Below are positions 14,998 through 24,468 of a stretch of 64,000 nt of DNA, in pieces; the stretch's first letter is position 1; each line of letters begins with the position of its first letter. The stretch spans positions 1-64,000 of the forward strand of contig CAVXOR010000003.1 in assembly GCA_963763475.1 (NCBI GenBank), in the 5' to 3' direction. Origin of the DNA: AC-32 sp963763475. Its GTDB lineage: Bacteria > Actinomycetota > Thermoleophilia > Gaiellales > Gaiellaceae. The notes beneath the pieces were generated by a model, which saw nothing but the letters and a program-made list of their open reading frames with translations, was not told the DNA's origin and ran no database searches. Both the position numbers and the translations under genes were made by a program.

Positions 14998-16230
14998 CTA
15001 GTCGATCGTCCGGATCTGCTTCGAGGTCAGGCCGAGCGCGATGATGCAGATCGAGATCGCTGCGGCCAGGGCGATGATCGTCCCGGGCTCGGCTAGGTTC
15101 GAGAGCGCGCCCATCAGCAGGAGGCCGAACGGCGTCAGGCCGAGCGAGCCGAACCAGTCCAGGCTGACCACGCGCGACAGCATGTGCCGCGGCACGAGCT
15201 CCATCAGCATCGTCTCCCAGACGGTCACCCCGAAGCCGATGCAGATCCCGCGCAGGAATGCGGCGAGTGCGGCCAGCGGGTACCACGGCGAGAGCGCGAA
15301 CAGGATCACGAGCACGCTGTTGGCGATCCAGATCAGGTACGAGATCAGGCCTCGCCGGCGTCTCGGGTTGACCTGGCCGAAGACGAACGTGCCGATGATC
15401 ATCCCGCCGCCGATCAGCGAGAAGAGGAGCCCGTAGGCACCGACGCCGAGCTCGAAGTGCTCGCGCACCAGCTTCGGCGTGAGCACCTGGATCGAGGCCC
15501 ATTGCAGCATCAGCACGAAGGCGAACAAGCTGATCGTGATCCAGAGCCAGGGGACGCCGGCGATGTAGCGGAAGCCCTCGCGGATCGCCCGGAAGGTGCC
15601 GTCCTCCGTCGCATGCTCGGCGGCGCGAGGGCGCGTCGCGTAGACGAACGCGAACGAGACCAGGTACGAGCAAGCGTTGAAGCCGAACACGACGGTCGCG
15701 CCGGCGAAGCCGTAGAGCAGTGAGGCGATCGAGGGCCCGATCAGGAAGCTCGACTGCCGCGCGATCCCGATCAGGGCGTTCGCCGAGCCGAGCCGGGCGT
15801 CCTCGACCACGAGCGGGATCAGCCCGCCGAGCGCGGGCGTGAAGAAGCCGGTCGCGAGACCCTCGACGAACGCGATCGCCGCGAGCGAGTGGATCGTCAG
15901 GTGCCCGCTCGCGTCGAGCCCGGCGAGCCCGGCGATCACCGCGAAGCGCGCGAGGTCGGAGACCAGCATCAGCGTGCGGCGGTCGTAGCGGTCGGCGAGG
16001 GCGCCGCCGACCAGGACCGTCGTCAGCACGCCGACGCCCTGGAAGGTCAGCACGAGCCCGAGCGAACGCGCCGAGCCGGTCAGCGTGAAGGTGCGCCAGC
16101 CGAGGGCGACCACGAAGGCGGAGTCGCCGAGCAATGAGATCGCCTGGCCGGTCCAGAGCAGCCGGAAGTTGCGGCTCCGGAACGCCTGGAGCACCCGGGC
16201 ACGCGACGGAACGGCGGCGGTTGCCTCCAT
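14998..16230 (-). CDS. MFS transporter (DHA3-like)
   Basis: Twelve-helix-type major facilitator (410 aa). The N-terminus SRNFRLLWTGQAISLLGDSA is typical of the DHA3/enterobactin-exporter-like family, as is GGALADRYDRRTLMLVSD in the loop 2-3 motif. Substrate unknown; relatives export macrolides or siderophores. The ATG at 16230 has TAGCTT six bases upstream and is back to back with the nitrilase gene. By position it is independent of the downstream small gene. Confidence 0.88.
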   Translation of the reverse strand: MEATAAVPSRARVLQAFRSRNFRLLWTGQAISLLGDSAFVVALGWRTFTLTGSARSLGLVLTFQGVGVLTTVLVGGALADRYDRRTLMLVSDLARFAVIAGLAGLDASGHLTIHSLAAIAFVEGLATGFFTPALGGLIPLVVEDARLGSANALIGIARQSSFLIGPSIASLLYGFAGATVVFGFNACSYLVSFAFVYATRPRAAEHATEDGTFRAIREGFRYIAGVPWLWITISLFAFVLMLQWASIQVLTPKLVREHFELGVGAYGLLFSLIGGGMIIGTFVFGQVNPRRRRGLISYLIWIANSVLVILFALSPWYPLAALAAFLRGICIGFGVTVWETMLMELVPRHMLSRVVSLDWFGSLGLTPFGLLLMGALSNLAEPGTIIALAAAISICIIALGLTSKQIRTID

Positions 16231-16236
16231 GCTCGA

Positions 16237-16246
16237 AAGCTATCCT
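16237..16246. promoter_or_regulatory. Overlapping divergent leaderless -10 boxes
   Basis: TATCCT (16241-16246, plus) is six bases before the nitrilase GTG. TAGCTT (16242-16237, minus) is six bases before the MFS ATG. The boxes overlap by two bases in a 22-base intergenic gap. Confidence 0.55.
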
Positions 16247-16252
16247 CCGCGC

Positions 16253-17089
16253 GTGACCGACCTGCTCCGCGTGGCCTGCGTGCAGATGACGAGCGGCCCG
16301 GACAAGGCGGCGAATCTCGAGACGGCCGAGCGGCTGGTCGCCCGGGCCGCGTCGACCGGCGCCGACCTGGTCGCGCTGCCCGAGAAGTGGAACGCGATCG
16401 GCACGACGGAGCAGCTGCACGCTGCCGCCGAGCCCCTCGACGGCGGCGAGTCCGTCGAGGCCATGGCGGGCTGGGCACGCACTCACGGGATCACGCTCGT
16501 CGGAGGGTCGATCTCCGAGCAGCGCGAGGGCCGCGAGAAGCTCTCGAACACCTCGCTCGCCTTCGGCCCGGACGGCGAGCTGCTGGGGCTCTACCGCAAG
16601 ATCCACCTCTTCGACGTCGAGGTCGGCGGCGTCACCTACCGCGAGTCCGAGGCCGAGGAGCCAGGCGCGGAGCCGGTCGTCGTGCGCGGCGAGGGCTGGC
16701 CGGTCGGGCTGACCGTCTGCTACGACGTCCGCTTCCCCGAGCTCTACCGGATCCTCGCGCTCGAGGGCGCGGAGCTCGTCACCGTTCCCGCGCACTTCAC
16801 CACGCCGACCGGCAAGGACCACTGGCACGTCCTCCTGCGGGCGCGGGCGATCGAGAACCAGTACTTCGTCGCGGCGCCCGCACAGGTGGGGGAGACGCTG
16901 CCGGGCAAGCCCGCCTACGGGCGTTCGCTGATCGTCGATCCGTGGGGAATCGTGCTCGCGCAGGCGCCTGACGAGGAGACCGTGATCACGGCCGAGCTCG
17001 ACCGCGCGCTGCTGCGCTCGGTGCGGGAGAAGCTGCCCTCGCTGAAGAACCGCCAGGCCGACGCGTACCGCTGGCCGGCGAGCGTCTGA
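16253..17089 (+). CDS. Carbon-nitrogen hydrolase (nitrilase superfamily)
   Basis: Amidase of the Nit/omega-amidase-like branch (278 aa). The catalytic triad is visible: E44 in LPEKWN, K116 in YRKIHLFD, and C156 in TVCYDVRFPELYR. The HLFDVEVGGV context resembles Nit1/omega-amidases that deaminate alpha-ketoglutaramate or deaminated glutathione. GTG at 16253 is set by the -10 box and the short divergent gap. A phosphotransferase and a HAD phosphatase follow closely in the same direction, probably one operon. The exact substrate is open. Confidence 0.9.
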   Translation: MTDLLRVACVQMTSGPDKAANLETAERLVARAASTGADLVALPEKWNAIGTTEQLHAAAEPLDGGESVEAMAGWARTHGITLVGGSISEQREGREKLSNTSLAFGPDGELLGLYRKIHLFDVEVGGVTYRESEAEEPGAEPVVVRGEGWPVGLTVCYDVRFPELYRILALEGAELVTVPAHFTTPTGKDHWHVLLRARAIENQYFVAAPAQVGETLPGKPAYGRSLIVDPWGIVLAQAPDEETVITAELDRALLRSVREKLPSLKNRQADAYRWPASV

Positions 17090-17103
17090 TCCAGCGCCGG
17101 GGG

Positions 17104-17865
17104 TTGACCCTCGGCGAGCAGTTCTCCGGCGGCGTCGCTTCCGAGCTGGTCGTGCCGGTAACGACCGCGGAGGGCGAGCAGGCCGTGCTGAAGGTCCAGC
17201 AGCCGCACCGGGAGAGCGAGCACGAGGCGGCGGCGCTCCAGCTCTGGGACGGCGACGGCGCGGTCCGGCTGCTCGACCACGACGCCGAGGAGCACGCGCT
17301 GCTACTGGAGCGCTGCGTGCCCGGGACGCCGCTCTCCGCGGCCGGCGCCGAGGTCGCGCTGGACGTCTTCGTCGAGTTGCTGCCGCGCCTCTGGAAGCCC
17401 GCGGGAGCGCCGTTCGGCACGCTCGCCGCGGAGGCCGCCTGGTGGGCGGACTCGCTGGAAGAGACGTGGGAGCGGTTCGGCCGTCCGTTCGAGCGACGGC
17501 TGCTGGACGCGGCGCTCGAGGCCTTGAGCCAGCTCTCGCGCACCCAGGGCGAGCAGGTGCTGCTCCACCAGGACCTGCACGGCGACAACGTGCTGGCCGC
17601 CCAGCGCGAGCCGTGGCTGGCGATCGACCCGAAGCCACTCGTCGGCGAGCGTGAGTTCGGGGTCGCGCCGATCGTGCGCTCGCGCGAGCTCGGCCACTCG
17701 GGTCGCGACGTGCTGCACCGCTTCGACCGCCTGGTGTCGGAGCTCGGTCTCGACCGGGAACGGGCGCGCGGTTGGACGATCGGGCAGACCGTCGCCTGGG
17801 CGTTCGATGGCGGCGTCCACCAGACGCACGCGGAGACGGCACGCTGGCTGCTAGAAGCCCATTGA
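17104..17865 (+). CDS. APH(6)-like phosphotransferase
   Basis: Small-molecule kinase (253 aa) of the aminoglycoside/hydroxyurea phosphotransferase group. The catalytic loop is LLHQDLHGDNVL and the metal-binding segment is WLAIDPKPLVGEREF, both typical of the APH(6)/streptomycin 6-kinase family. Chromosomal members usually have housekeeping or unknown roles, so resistance should not be assumed. The start is TTG at 17104, 15 bases after the nitrilase stop. Its TGA overlaps the ATG of the HAD gene (TGATG). Confidence 0.85.
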   Translation: MTLGEQFSGGVASELVVPVTTAEGEQAVLKVQQPHRESEHEAAALQLWDGDGAVRLLDHDAEEHALLLERCVPGTPLSAAGAEVALDVFVELLPRLWKPAGAPFGTLAAEAAWWADSLEETWERFGRPFERRLLDAALEALSQLSRTQGEQVLLHQDLHGDNVLAAQREPWLAIDPKPLVGEREFGVAPIVRSRELGHSGRDVLHRFDRLVSELGLDRERARGWTIGQTVAWAFDGGVHQTHAETARWLLEAH

Positions 17866-18557
17866 TGCTGCGCGCCGTCCTGTTCGACGTCGACTTCACG
17901 ATCGCCCGGCCCGGGCCGGAGCTCGGGCCCGAGGGGTACCGACGACTGGGCGAGCGCTTCGGGCTCGAGCTCGACCCCTCGCGCTACGGCGAGGCCCGCG
18001 AGCGGGCAGTCGAGGGGATCAAGCGGCATCCCGAGCTCGAGCACGACGAAGAGATCTGGGTCGCCTTCACCGAGCGGATCATCCGCGGCATGGGCGGCGA
18101 CGCGGACAGCGCCTACGAGTGCGCGGTGGCGATGACGCAGGCGTGGGAGCACGCGGAGCACTTCGAGCTGTTCGAAGACGCCAAGCCGGTGCTGGAGGAG
18201 CTGAGCGCGCAGGGGCTGAAGCTCGGGCTCGTCTCCAATACGGGCCGCGACCTCGATGCCTTCGTCGCGCATCACGCGCTGGACGTCGACGCGGCGCTCG
18301 GCTCAGGCGCATTCGGCCGCACGAAGCCGCACCCGACGATCTTCCGCGCGGTGCTCGAGCGGCTCCACGTCGCGCCCGCGGAGGCCGCGATGGTCGGCGA
18401 TTCGATCGAGGACGACGTCGAGGGCGCGCACGCCGCGGGGATCGAGCGCGCCTTCCTGCTCGACCGCGAGAACCGGCATCCCGAGGTCGACGAGCGCCTC
18501 CCCAACCTGCTCGCGCTGCCTGCCGCGCTCGGGCTGAATCGGCCCGGCACGGTCTAA
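17865..18557 (+). CDS. HAD-family hydrolase
   Basis: Haloacid-dehalogenase-like phosphatase (230 aa). Motif I is FDVDFTIARPG (the second Asp replaces the usual DxD spacing as DVDFT), motif II is LVSNTGRDLD, the lysine is in FGRTKPHPTIF, and motif III is MVGDSIEDDVEGA. The cap is helical (C1 type). Likely substrates are small phosphorylated metabolites. ATG shares an A with the stop of the upstream kinase, so translation is coupled. The TetR promoter box lies in its last codons. Confidence 0.88.
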   Translation: MLRAVLFDVDFTIARPGPELGPEGYRRLGERFGLELDPSRYGEARERAVEGIKRHPELEHDEEIWVAFTERIIRGMGGDADSAYECAVAMTQAWEHAEHFELFEDAKPVLEELSAQGLKLGLVSNTGRDLDAFVAHHALDVDAALGSGAFGRTKPHPTIFRAVLERLHVAPAEAAMVGDSIEDDVEGAHAAGIERAFLLDRENRHPEVDERLPNLLALPAALGLNRPGTV

Positions 18558-18560
18558 ACT
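18555..18560 (+). promoter_or_regulatory. Leaderless-type -10 box (TAAACT) for the TetR gene
   Basis: TAAACT overlaps the stop codon of the HAD gene and ends eight bases before the GTG at 18569. Confidence 0.45.
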
Positions 18561-18568
18561 TCGCCGTA

Positions 18569-19186
18569 GTGCCCAACCGCTCGAACGCGCAGGAGGAGAA
18601 GCGCCGACTGCTGCTGGACGCGGCGGTGCGCGTCTTCGCGCGCAAGGGCTACCACGCGAGCCGCGTCGGCGACATCGCCGAGGAAGCGGGTGTCGCGTAC
18701 GGGCTGCTCTACCACTACTTCCAGTCGAAGGAAGAGGTGCTCCTGACCGTCTTCCGCGAGACCTGGCGCGCGCTGGTCGCGACGATCAAGAGCGTCGAGC
18801 AGGCCGGCGACCCGCCTCGCGAGCAGCTGCGCAAGGTCGCGGAGATCCTGCTCCGCTCGTGGCGGCGCGACCCCGACCTCGTGCGCGTGCTCGTCCTGGA
18901 GGTGACGCGCAGCCAGCACCTGCCCGGCGAGATGGACGAGATCGTGGAGTCGTTCGCCGCGATCCAGGAGATCGTCGAGCGCGGCCAGGCCGACGGCTCG
19001 ATCCGGACCGACCTCGACGCGCGCCTGGCGAGCTACGTCTTCTACGGCGCTGTCGAGGAGCTGTTGACGGGCTGGGTGCTCGGACGGCTGCCCGACTCCG
19101 AGGAGGACGTGGCCCGCGCCGAGCGGACGCTGGTCGAGATCGTCACGGGCGGGCTCGCCCCCGAGCTCGCGACGGCCGGCGCGTAG
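18569..19186 (+). CDS. TetR-family transcriptional regulator
   Basis: One-component repressor (205 aa). The N-terminal helix-turn-helix is LLLDAAVRVFARKGYHASRV then EEAGVAYGLLYHYFQSKEEV, typical of TetR/AcrR. The C-terminal ligand domain (IVERGQADGSIRTDLDARLA) resembles the fatty-acid-responsive FadR/RutR-like group. Its stop shares one base with the GTG of the MFS gene, so it probably regulates that transporter. A palindromic TetR-type site at 23260-23275 is a second possible target; no such palindrome is seen at its own promoter. Confidence 0.92.
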   Translation: MPNRSNAQEEKRRLLLDAAVRVFARKGYHASRVGDIAEEAGVAYGLLYHYFQSKEEVLLTVFRETWRALVATIKSVEQAGDPPREQLRKVAEILLRSWRRDPDLVRVLVLEVTRSQHLPGEMDEIVESFAAIQEIVERGQADGSIRTDLDARLASYVFYGAVEELLTGWVLGRLPDSEEDVARAERTLVEIVTGGLAPELATAGA

Positions 19187-20481
19187 TGGCGACGACATCG
19201 GGCTCGCAGGCGCTCGTTGTCGCGCCGGTTGTGCGCCGGAGCCTGATCTGGTCGCTTGGGCTGGGCGCGTTCGGGCTCGCCTTCTCGGTCACGACCATCT
19301 CGGTGGCGCTGCCGCCGCTGCTGCACACGTTCACCAGCTCGGGCACGCTGATCGGGGTCGCGATCGGCGCGGAGGGCCTGTTCGCGCTGACGCTTTCGCC
19401 GATCGTCGGGCCGTGGAGCGACTCGTTCCATACGCCGCTCGGCCGCCGGCGGCCGTTCATGCTCGTCGCGATCGGCCCGATGGCGTTCTGCCTGTTGCTG
19501 ATCGGATTCATGCCGAACCTCTGGACGACGGTGCTGCTCGTGCTGGCGTTCTACTTCGCCTACTACCTCTACGAGCCCCCGTACCGCGGGCTCTACCCCG
19601 ACGTGCTGCCGCCGACCGCCTACGGGCGCGCCCAGGGAATCCAGCACGTGCTGCGCGGGATCGCGCTCGGAATCGCCCTCGTCGGCGGCAACTTCCTGCT
19701 CAAGGCGTGGCTCCCCGCCCCATTTCTGGTCGCGGCGTTCGTCACCTCGGCCGCGTGTGGCGCGACGATCTTGCTCGTGCGCGAGGACGGCGGCCACGGG
19801 CACGTGTTCGAGGGGTTCGGCGCCTACATCAAGCAGAGCTGGCACATCTTCTGGGACGACGGCGACGTGCGGCGCTTCCTGCTCGCGAACTCCGCCTGGG
19901 AGGGGACGTTCGCGGCCGCGAGGAGCTTCGTGATCCTCTACGTGATCGAGGGGCTGCACGAGTCGCAGACCGTCTCCGGGGAGATCCTGGCCGCGGTGGC
20001 GGGCGGCTACGTAGTCGCGGCGCTGTTCTCGGGGCGGCTGGGGGACAAGTTCGGGCTCGCGCGGGTGATCTTCTTCGCGTCCTTCGTGTATGGAACCGGG
20101 TTCCTCGTCGGCGGGCTCGCGCAAGAGTGGCACAGCTGGTACCTCGGCTTGATCGGCGTGGTCGCGATCGCCGGCGGGACGGTCATGACCCTCGCCTGGG
20201 GGCTGCTCTACAAGATCGTGCCGGAGGAGCATCGCGGCGCTGCCTCGGGGCTGGCGACGACGACGAAGGGCATCGGCCTGCTCGTCGGCGCCCCGCTCGC
20301 CGGGCTGGCGATCGACGTCGCGAAGCCGTACCTGGGCGCGACCAACGGCTACCAGATCCTGTGGCCGGTCTGCGGCCTCGGGATCCTCGGCGCGATCCCG
20401 CTGCTCGTTCGCCTGATGGCGGTCGAGGACGAGCGCGGGCAAGCGCCGGTGCCGGCAACCCCGCCGCCGTCGGTGCCGTAG
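19186..20481 (+). CDS. MFS transporter (SLC45/GPH-like)
   Basis: Major facilitator (431 aa) with about twelve helices. The loop after helix 2 is GPWSDSFHTPLGRRRPFMLV, like the RxGRRRP motif of SLC45/sucrose and GPH symporters. The second half has SGRLGDKFGLARVIF. The substrate may be a sugar or glycoside; this is inferred from family likeness only. GTG at 19186 overlaps the TetR stop (TAGTG). The 27-base palindrome follows 14 bases after the stop and may end transcription. Confidence 0.87.
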   Translation: MATTSGSQALVVAPVVRRSLIWSLGLGAFGLAFSVTTISVALPPLLHTFTSSGTLIGVAIGAEGLFALTLSPIVGPWSDSFHTPLGRRRPFMLVAIGPMAFCLLLIGFMPNLWTTVLLVLAFYFAYYLYEPPYRGLYPDVLPPTAYGRAQGIQHVLRGIALGIALVGGNFLLKAWLPAPFLVAAFVTSAACGATILLVREDGGHGHVFEGFGAYIKQSWHIFWDDGDVRRFLLANSAWEGTFAAARSFVILYVIEGLHESQTVSGEILAAVAGGYVVAALFSGRLGDKFGLARVIFFASFVYGTGFLVGGLAQEWHSWYLGLIGVVAIAGGTVMTLAWGLLYKIVPEEHRGAASGLATTTKGIGLLVGAPLAGLAIDVAKPYLGATNGYQILWPVCGLGILGAIPLLVRLMAVEDERGQAPVPATPPPSVP

Positions 20482-20494
20482 CGAACCTGAAAAC

Positions 20495-20521
20495 CAGTGA
20501 CAGTCACAGTGACTGTCACTG
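20495..20521. repeat. 27-base REP-like palindrome
   Basis: Two perfect 13-base arms (CAGTGACAGTCAC and its complement) around a single A. Each arm itself contains GTGAC/GTCAC half-repeats, so the site could fold in several registers. It lies 73 bases upstream of a RAYT transposase gene, the position expected for a REP-type element; it could also act as a terminator for the MFS gene. Confidence 0.65.
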
Positions 20522-20593
20522 TTCGAAGCCAGACGTGTGCCGGAAGACGCACGACTTGCGATGTCCTCGGGCTCCAGCGCTAGCGTCGTGCTC

Positions 20594-21022
20594 ATGCCTC
20601 GCGTCCCTCGTAACCAGCTTGCCGACGGTGTCTTTCACGCGACCGCCCGCGCTGTTTTCGGCGCCAGCCTGTTCGAGGACGATCTCGATCGCCTCGATTT
20701 TCTGCACCTCCTCGGCTCGACCGCCGCGTTGTCCGGCTGGCGTCGCCACGCCCATTGCCTGATGGGCACGCACTACCACCTTGTGGTGACCGCGTCACGC
20801 GAACAGCTCTCGAACGGGATGCGCCGACTCAACGGCGCCTACGCACGCCGCTTCAACAAACGCCACAGTCGTCGCGGCCACCTTTTCGACGAGCGCTTCA
20901 CCTCGTTCGCGATCGAGGACGAGCAGCACCTCGAGGCGGCTCTCGAGTACGTCCTGCAGAACCCCGTTCGCGCCGGCCTCTGCAGGGAGGCCTCTGACTG
21001 GCCTTGGGCCGCCGCGGCCTAG
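20594..21022 (+). mobile_element. REP-associated tyrosine transposase (RAYT, Y1/HUH)
   Basis: 142-aa single-strand DNA transposase-like protein. MPRVPRNQLADGVFHATARA is a typical RAYT start. The HUH motif is MGTHYHLVVTA and the catalytic Tyr is probably in LNGAYARRFNKRH. The C-terminal RGHLFDERFTSFAIED and YVLQNPVRAGLC are family hallmarks. RAYTs are usually single-copy, domesticated and linked to REP palindromes, one of which lies just upstream. The start at 20594 is chosen because homology begins there. The stop shares CTAG with the convergent dehydrogenase. Confidence 0.88.
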
Positions 21023-22230
21023 CGCGTCTGAGCGAGCGCCGGGGCCCAGGCGGCCATGGGCGAGACGTCCCCGTCGCCGTTCAGACGCCGGTACCCGAGC
21101 GCGTGCTCGGCCTGCATCAACTTGTGGATCTGCGTCGTGCCCTCGTAGATGATCGGCGCCCTCGCGTTGCGGAAGTAGCGCTCGATCCCGTACTCCGCCG
21201 AGTACCCGTAGGCGCCATGCACCTGAATCGCGAGGTGCGCCGCCCGGAATGCCGACTCGGTCGCGTGCCACTTCGCCAGCGAGGTCTCGCGCGTGTTCCG
21301 CACGCCCTGGTTCTTCAGCCAGGCCGCCTGCATCACGAGCAACTTCGACGTCTCGTAGCCGAGCACCATCTCCGCGATCATGTCCTGGACGAACTGATAC
21401 TTGCCGATCGGTTGCCCGAACGTCTCCCGCTCGCGCGCGTACTCGACCGACCGCTCCAGGCACGCGCGGACGACACCACAGGCGCCGGCCGCGACAGTGA
21501 ACCGTCCCTGGTCGAGCCCGTACATGGCGATCTCGAAGCCCTGTCCCTCCTCACCGACGAGGTTCCCGGCCGGCACCTCGACGTTCTCGAAGAAGAGCTC
21601 GCCCGTCGAGCCCGCCCAGACGCCGAGCTTGTGCTCGGTCTCGCGGGTGGACACACCCGGCCACTCGCGCTCGACGATGAACGCCGAGATGCCCTTGTGC
21701 TTCGCCTCCGTGTCGGTCTTGGCGAAGACGAGCTGGTGGTCGGCCACGGTCGCGTACGAGATCCAGTTCTTCTGGCCGTTCAGGACGTAGGAGTCGCCCT
21801 CGCGCCGCGCCGTCGTGCGCATCGCGGCCACATCCGACCCGGCTGCCGGTTCGGTCAGGCCGAAGCAGGCGAGCTTCTCGCCGCGCGCCTGCGGCGCGAG
21901 GTAGCGCTGCTTCTGGTCTTCCGAGCCGTAGCGGAGCAGCGAGAGGGAGTTCAGGCCCACGTGCACCGAGATCAGCGTCCGGAAGGCGGCCTCGCCGCGC
22001 TCGATCTCCTCGCACGCCAGCGCCTCGGCCACGAAGTCGAGGCCGGCGCCGCCGTACTCCTCCGGGATCACGATCCCGAGCAGCCCCAGCTCGGCCATGC
22101 CCTCGATCGCGCCCAGGTCCAGGTGGTGGTTGATGTCGTTCTCGATCGCGTTCGGCAGCACGCGCTCGTCGACGAACGTCCGCACCGTGTCCTGAATCAG
22201 TCGCTGTTCCGGGGTAAGGTCGAAGTCCAT
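21019..22230 (-). CDS. Acyl-CoA dehydrogenase
   Basis: FAD enzyme (403 aa) introducing the alpha-beta double bond in acyl-CoA. MDFDLTPEQRLIQDTVRTFV is a standard start. FAD and substrate motifs are CFGLTEPAAGSDVAAM and WISYATVADHQLVF. The catalytic Glu is in IYEGTTQIHKLM. It resembles short/branched-chain dehydrogenases. The ATG at 22230 overlaps by two bases the ATG of the divergent enolase-superfamily gene (CATG), with TAGACT seven bases upstream inside that neighbour. Confidence 0.94.
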   Translation of the reverse strand: MDFDLTPEQRLIQDTVRTFVDERVLPNAIENDINHHLDLGAIEGMAELGLLGIVIPEEYGGAGLDFVAEALACEEIERGEAAFRTLISVHVGLNSLSLLRYGSEDQKQRYLAPQARGEKLACFGLTEPAAGSDVAAMRTTARREGDSYVLNGQKNWISYATVADHQLVFAKTDTEAKHKGISAFIVEREWPGVSTRETEHKLGVWAGSTGELFFENVEVPAGNLVGEEGQGFEIAMYGLDQGRFTVAAGACGVVRACLERSVEYARERETFGQPIGKYQFVQDMIAEMVLGYETSKLLVMQAAWLKNQGVRNTRETSLAKWHATESAFRAAHLAIQVHGAYGYSAEYGIERYFRNARAPIIYEGTTQIHKLMQAEHALGYRRLNGDGDVSPMAAWAPALAQTR

Positions 22231-22243
22231 GCCTGAGAGTCTA
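22215..22243. promoter_or_regulatory. Back-to-back leaderless promoters around a shared CATG
   Basis: Plus: TAAGGT (22215-22220), eight bases, then ATG at 22229. Minus: TAGACT (22243-22238), seven bases, then ATG at 22230. Each -10 box lies inside the other gene's first codons; there is no intergenic DNA. Confidence 0.55.
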
Positions 22244-23263
22244 TGGAAGCGCCTCGCCGCCACCCCGCTCGAGGTCGAGACCTACGAGCTCGAGCGCCTC
22301 GAGCAGCCCGTGACGCGCGGCTTCTCCCGCGTGACCACGGTCGTGCACCTGCGCGGCGGCGGGCACGAGGGGCTCGGCGAGGACGTCACCTGGTACCCGG
22401 AGCACCACGACCGCGAGCTCAAGGCCGGCGCCATCCTGCCGCTTGCCGGGAGCTGGACCCTGGAGGCCTTCTCGGACGCTCTGGACATGCCGGACCCGCA
22501 CCGGCGCTGGGCCTACGAGAGCGCGGCGCTCGACCTCGCGCTGCGACAGGCCGGCACCACCCTCGCCGAGGTCGTCGGCCGCGAGCCGCGCCCGGTCTCG
22601 TTCGTGATCTCGCCGGGCCTCGGCAACCCGCCGACGAGCCGGGTCGTCCTGCGCTGGCTCGAGCTCGAGCCGAGCCATCGCTTCAAGCTCGACCCCGCGG
22701 GCGACTGGACCGACCAGCTGATCGAGGCGCTGGCCGGCACCGGCGCGGTCGTGACCGCCGACTACAAGGCCTACTACAGCCACGAGAACGACGCGCCCCC
22801 GGACCCGGAGCTCTACCGCCGCGTGGCCGAAGGCTTTCCGGAGGCCTACCTCGAGGACCCTGCCCTCACCGACGAGACGGACGCAGTGCTGAGGCCACAT
22901 CGCGAGCGCGTCACCTGGGATGCGCCGATCCACTCGGTCGCCGATGTGGAGGGGCTCGCCTTCCCGCCGCGCGTGCTCAACTCGAAGCCGTCGCGCTTCG
23001 GCCACCTGAGCGAGCTGATCGGGTTCTACGACCACTGCGCCGCCAATGGCATCGGGCTCTACGGTGGCGGCATGTTCGAGCTCGGGCCCGGGCGGGGCCA
23101 GATCCAGTACCTCGCCTCGCTCTTCCACCCGGACGGCCCGAACGACGTCGCCCCGCGTGCCTACAACGACCCCGAGCCGCGGCCCGGCCTGCCGTCGAGC
23201 CCGCTCGAGGTCGCGCCGGAAGCGGTGGGGTTTCGGTGGCGCGAGCCCGGCGCTACTCTTTGA
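22229..23263 (+). CDS. Enolase-superfamily enzyme (mandelate racemase/muconate lactonizing-like)
   Basis: 344-aa protein with the alpha/beta barrel pattern of the enolase superfamily. FKLDPAGDWTDQLIEAL carries a lysine/aspartate strand, EAYLEDPALTDETD a metal-ligand Glu, RVTWDAPIHS a metal-ligand Asp, and VLNSKPSRFGHLSE the opposing-strand Lys. YGGGMFELGPGRGQIQYLA is the closing loop. The superfamily abstracts a proton alpha to a carboxylate; the substrate is unknown. Neighbouring acyl-CoA dehydrogenases suggest organic-acid catabolism. Its start is fused back to back with the dehydrogenase. Confidence 0.8.
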   Translation: MPESLWKRLAATPLEVETYELERLEQPVTRGFSRVTTVVHLRGGGHEGLGEDVTWYPEHHDRELKAGAILPLAGSWTLEAFSDALDMPDPHRRWAYESAALDLALRQAGTTLAEVVGREPRPVSFVISPGLGNPPTSRVVLRWLELEPSHRFKLDPAGDWTDQLIEALAGTGAVVTADYKAYYSHENDAPPDPELYRRVAEGFPEAYLEDPALTDETDAVLRPHRERVTWDAPIHSVADVEGLAFPPRVLNSKPSRFGHLSELIGFYDHCAANGIGLYGGGMFELGPGRGQIQYLASLFHPDGPNDVAPRAYNDPEPRPGLPSSPLEVAPEAVGFRWREPGATL

Positions 23264-23275
23264 CTGATCAGTCAA
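23254..23275 (+). promoter_or_regulatory. Promoter with TetR-type operator TTGACTGATCAGTCAA
   Basis: A -10-like TACTCT (23254-23259) is followed directly by a perfect 16-base palindrome (23260-23275) that also contains the stop codon of the enolase-superfamily gene. A repressor bound there would cover the transcription start of the acyl-CoA dehydrogenase at 23290. The sequence resembles TetR-family operators that control fatty-acid genes. Confidence 0.6.
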
Positions 23276-23289
23276 TCAACAAGGCGGAT

Positions 23290-24464
<1,175 letters not shown>

Positions 24465-24468
<4 letters not shown>

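Noticed and set aside
17104..17865. Antibiotic resistance by the APH(6)-like kinase
   Set aside because: Chromosomal context with a nitrilase and HAD gene and no mobile element; the family is broad and resistance cannot be claimed.
14684..17899. Very long minus-strand open frame (over 1000 codons) across the MFS, nitrilase and kinase genes
   Set aside because: Arg/Pro/Ala-rich shadow of well-supported genes in other frames, caused by high GC; only its last 48-55 codons outside those genes look protein-like.
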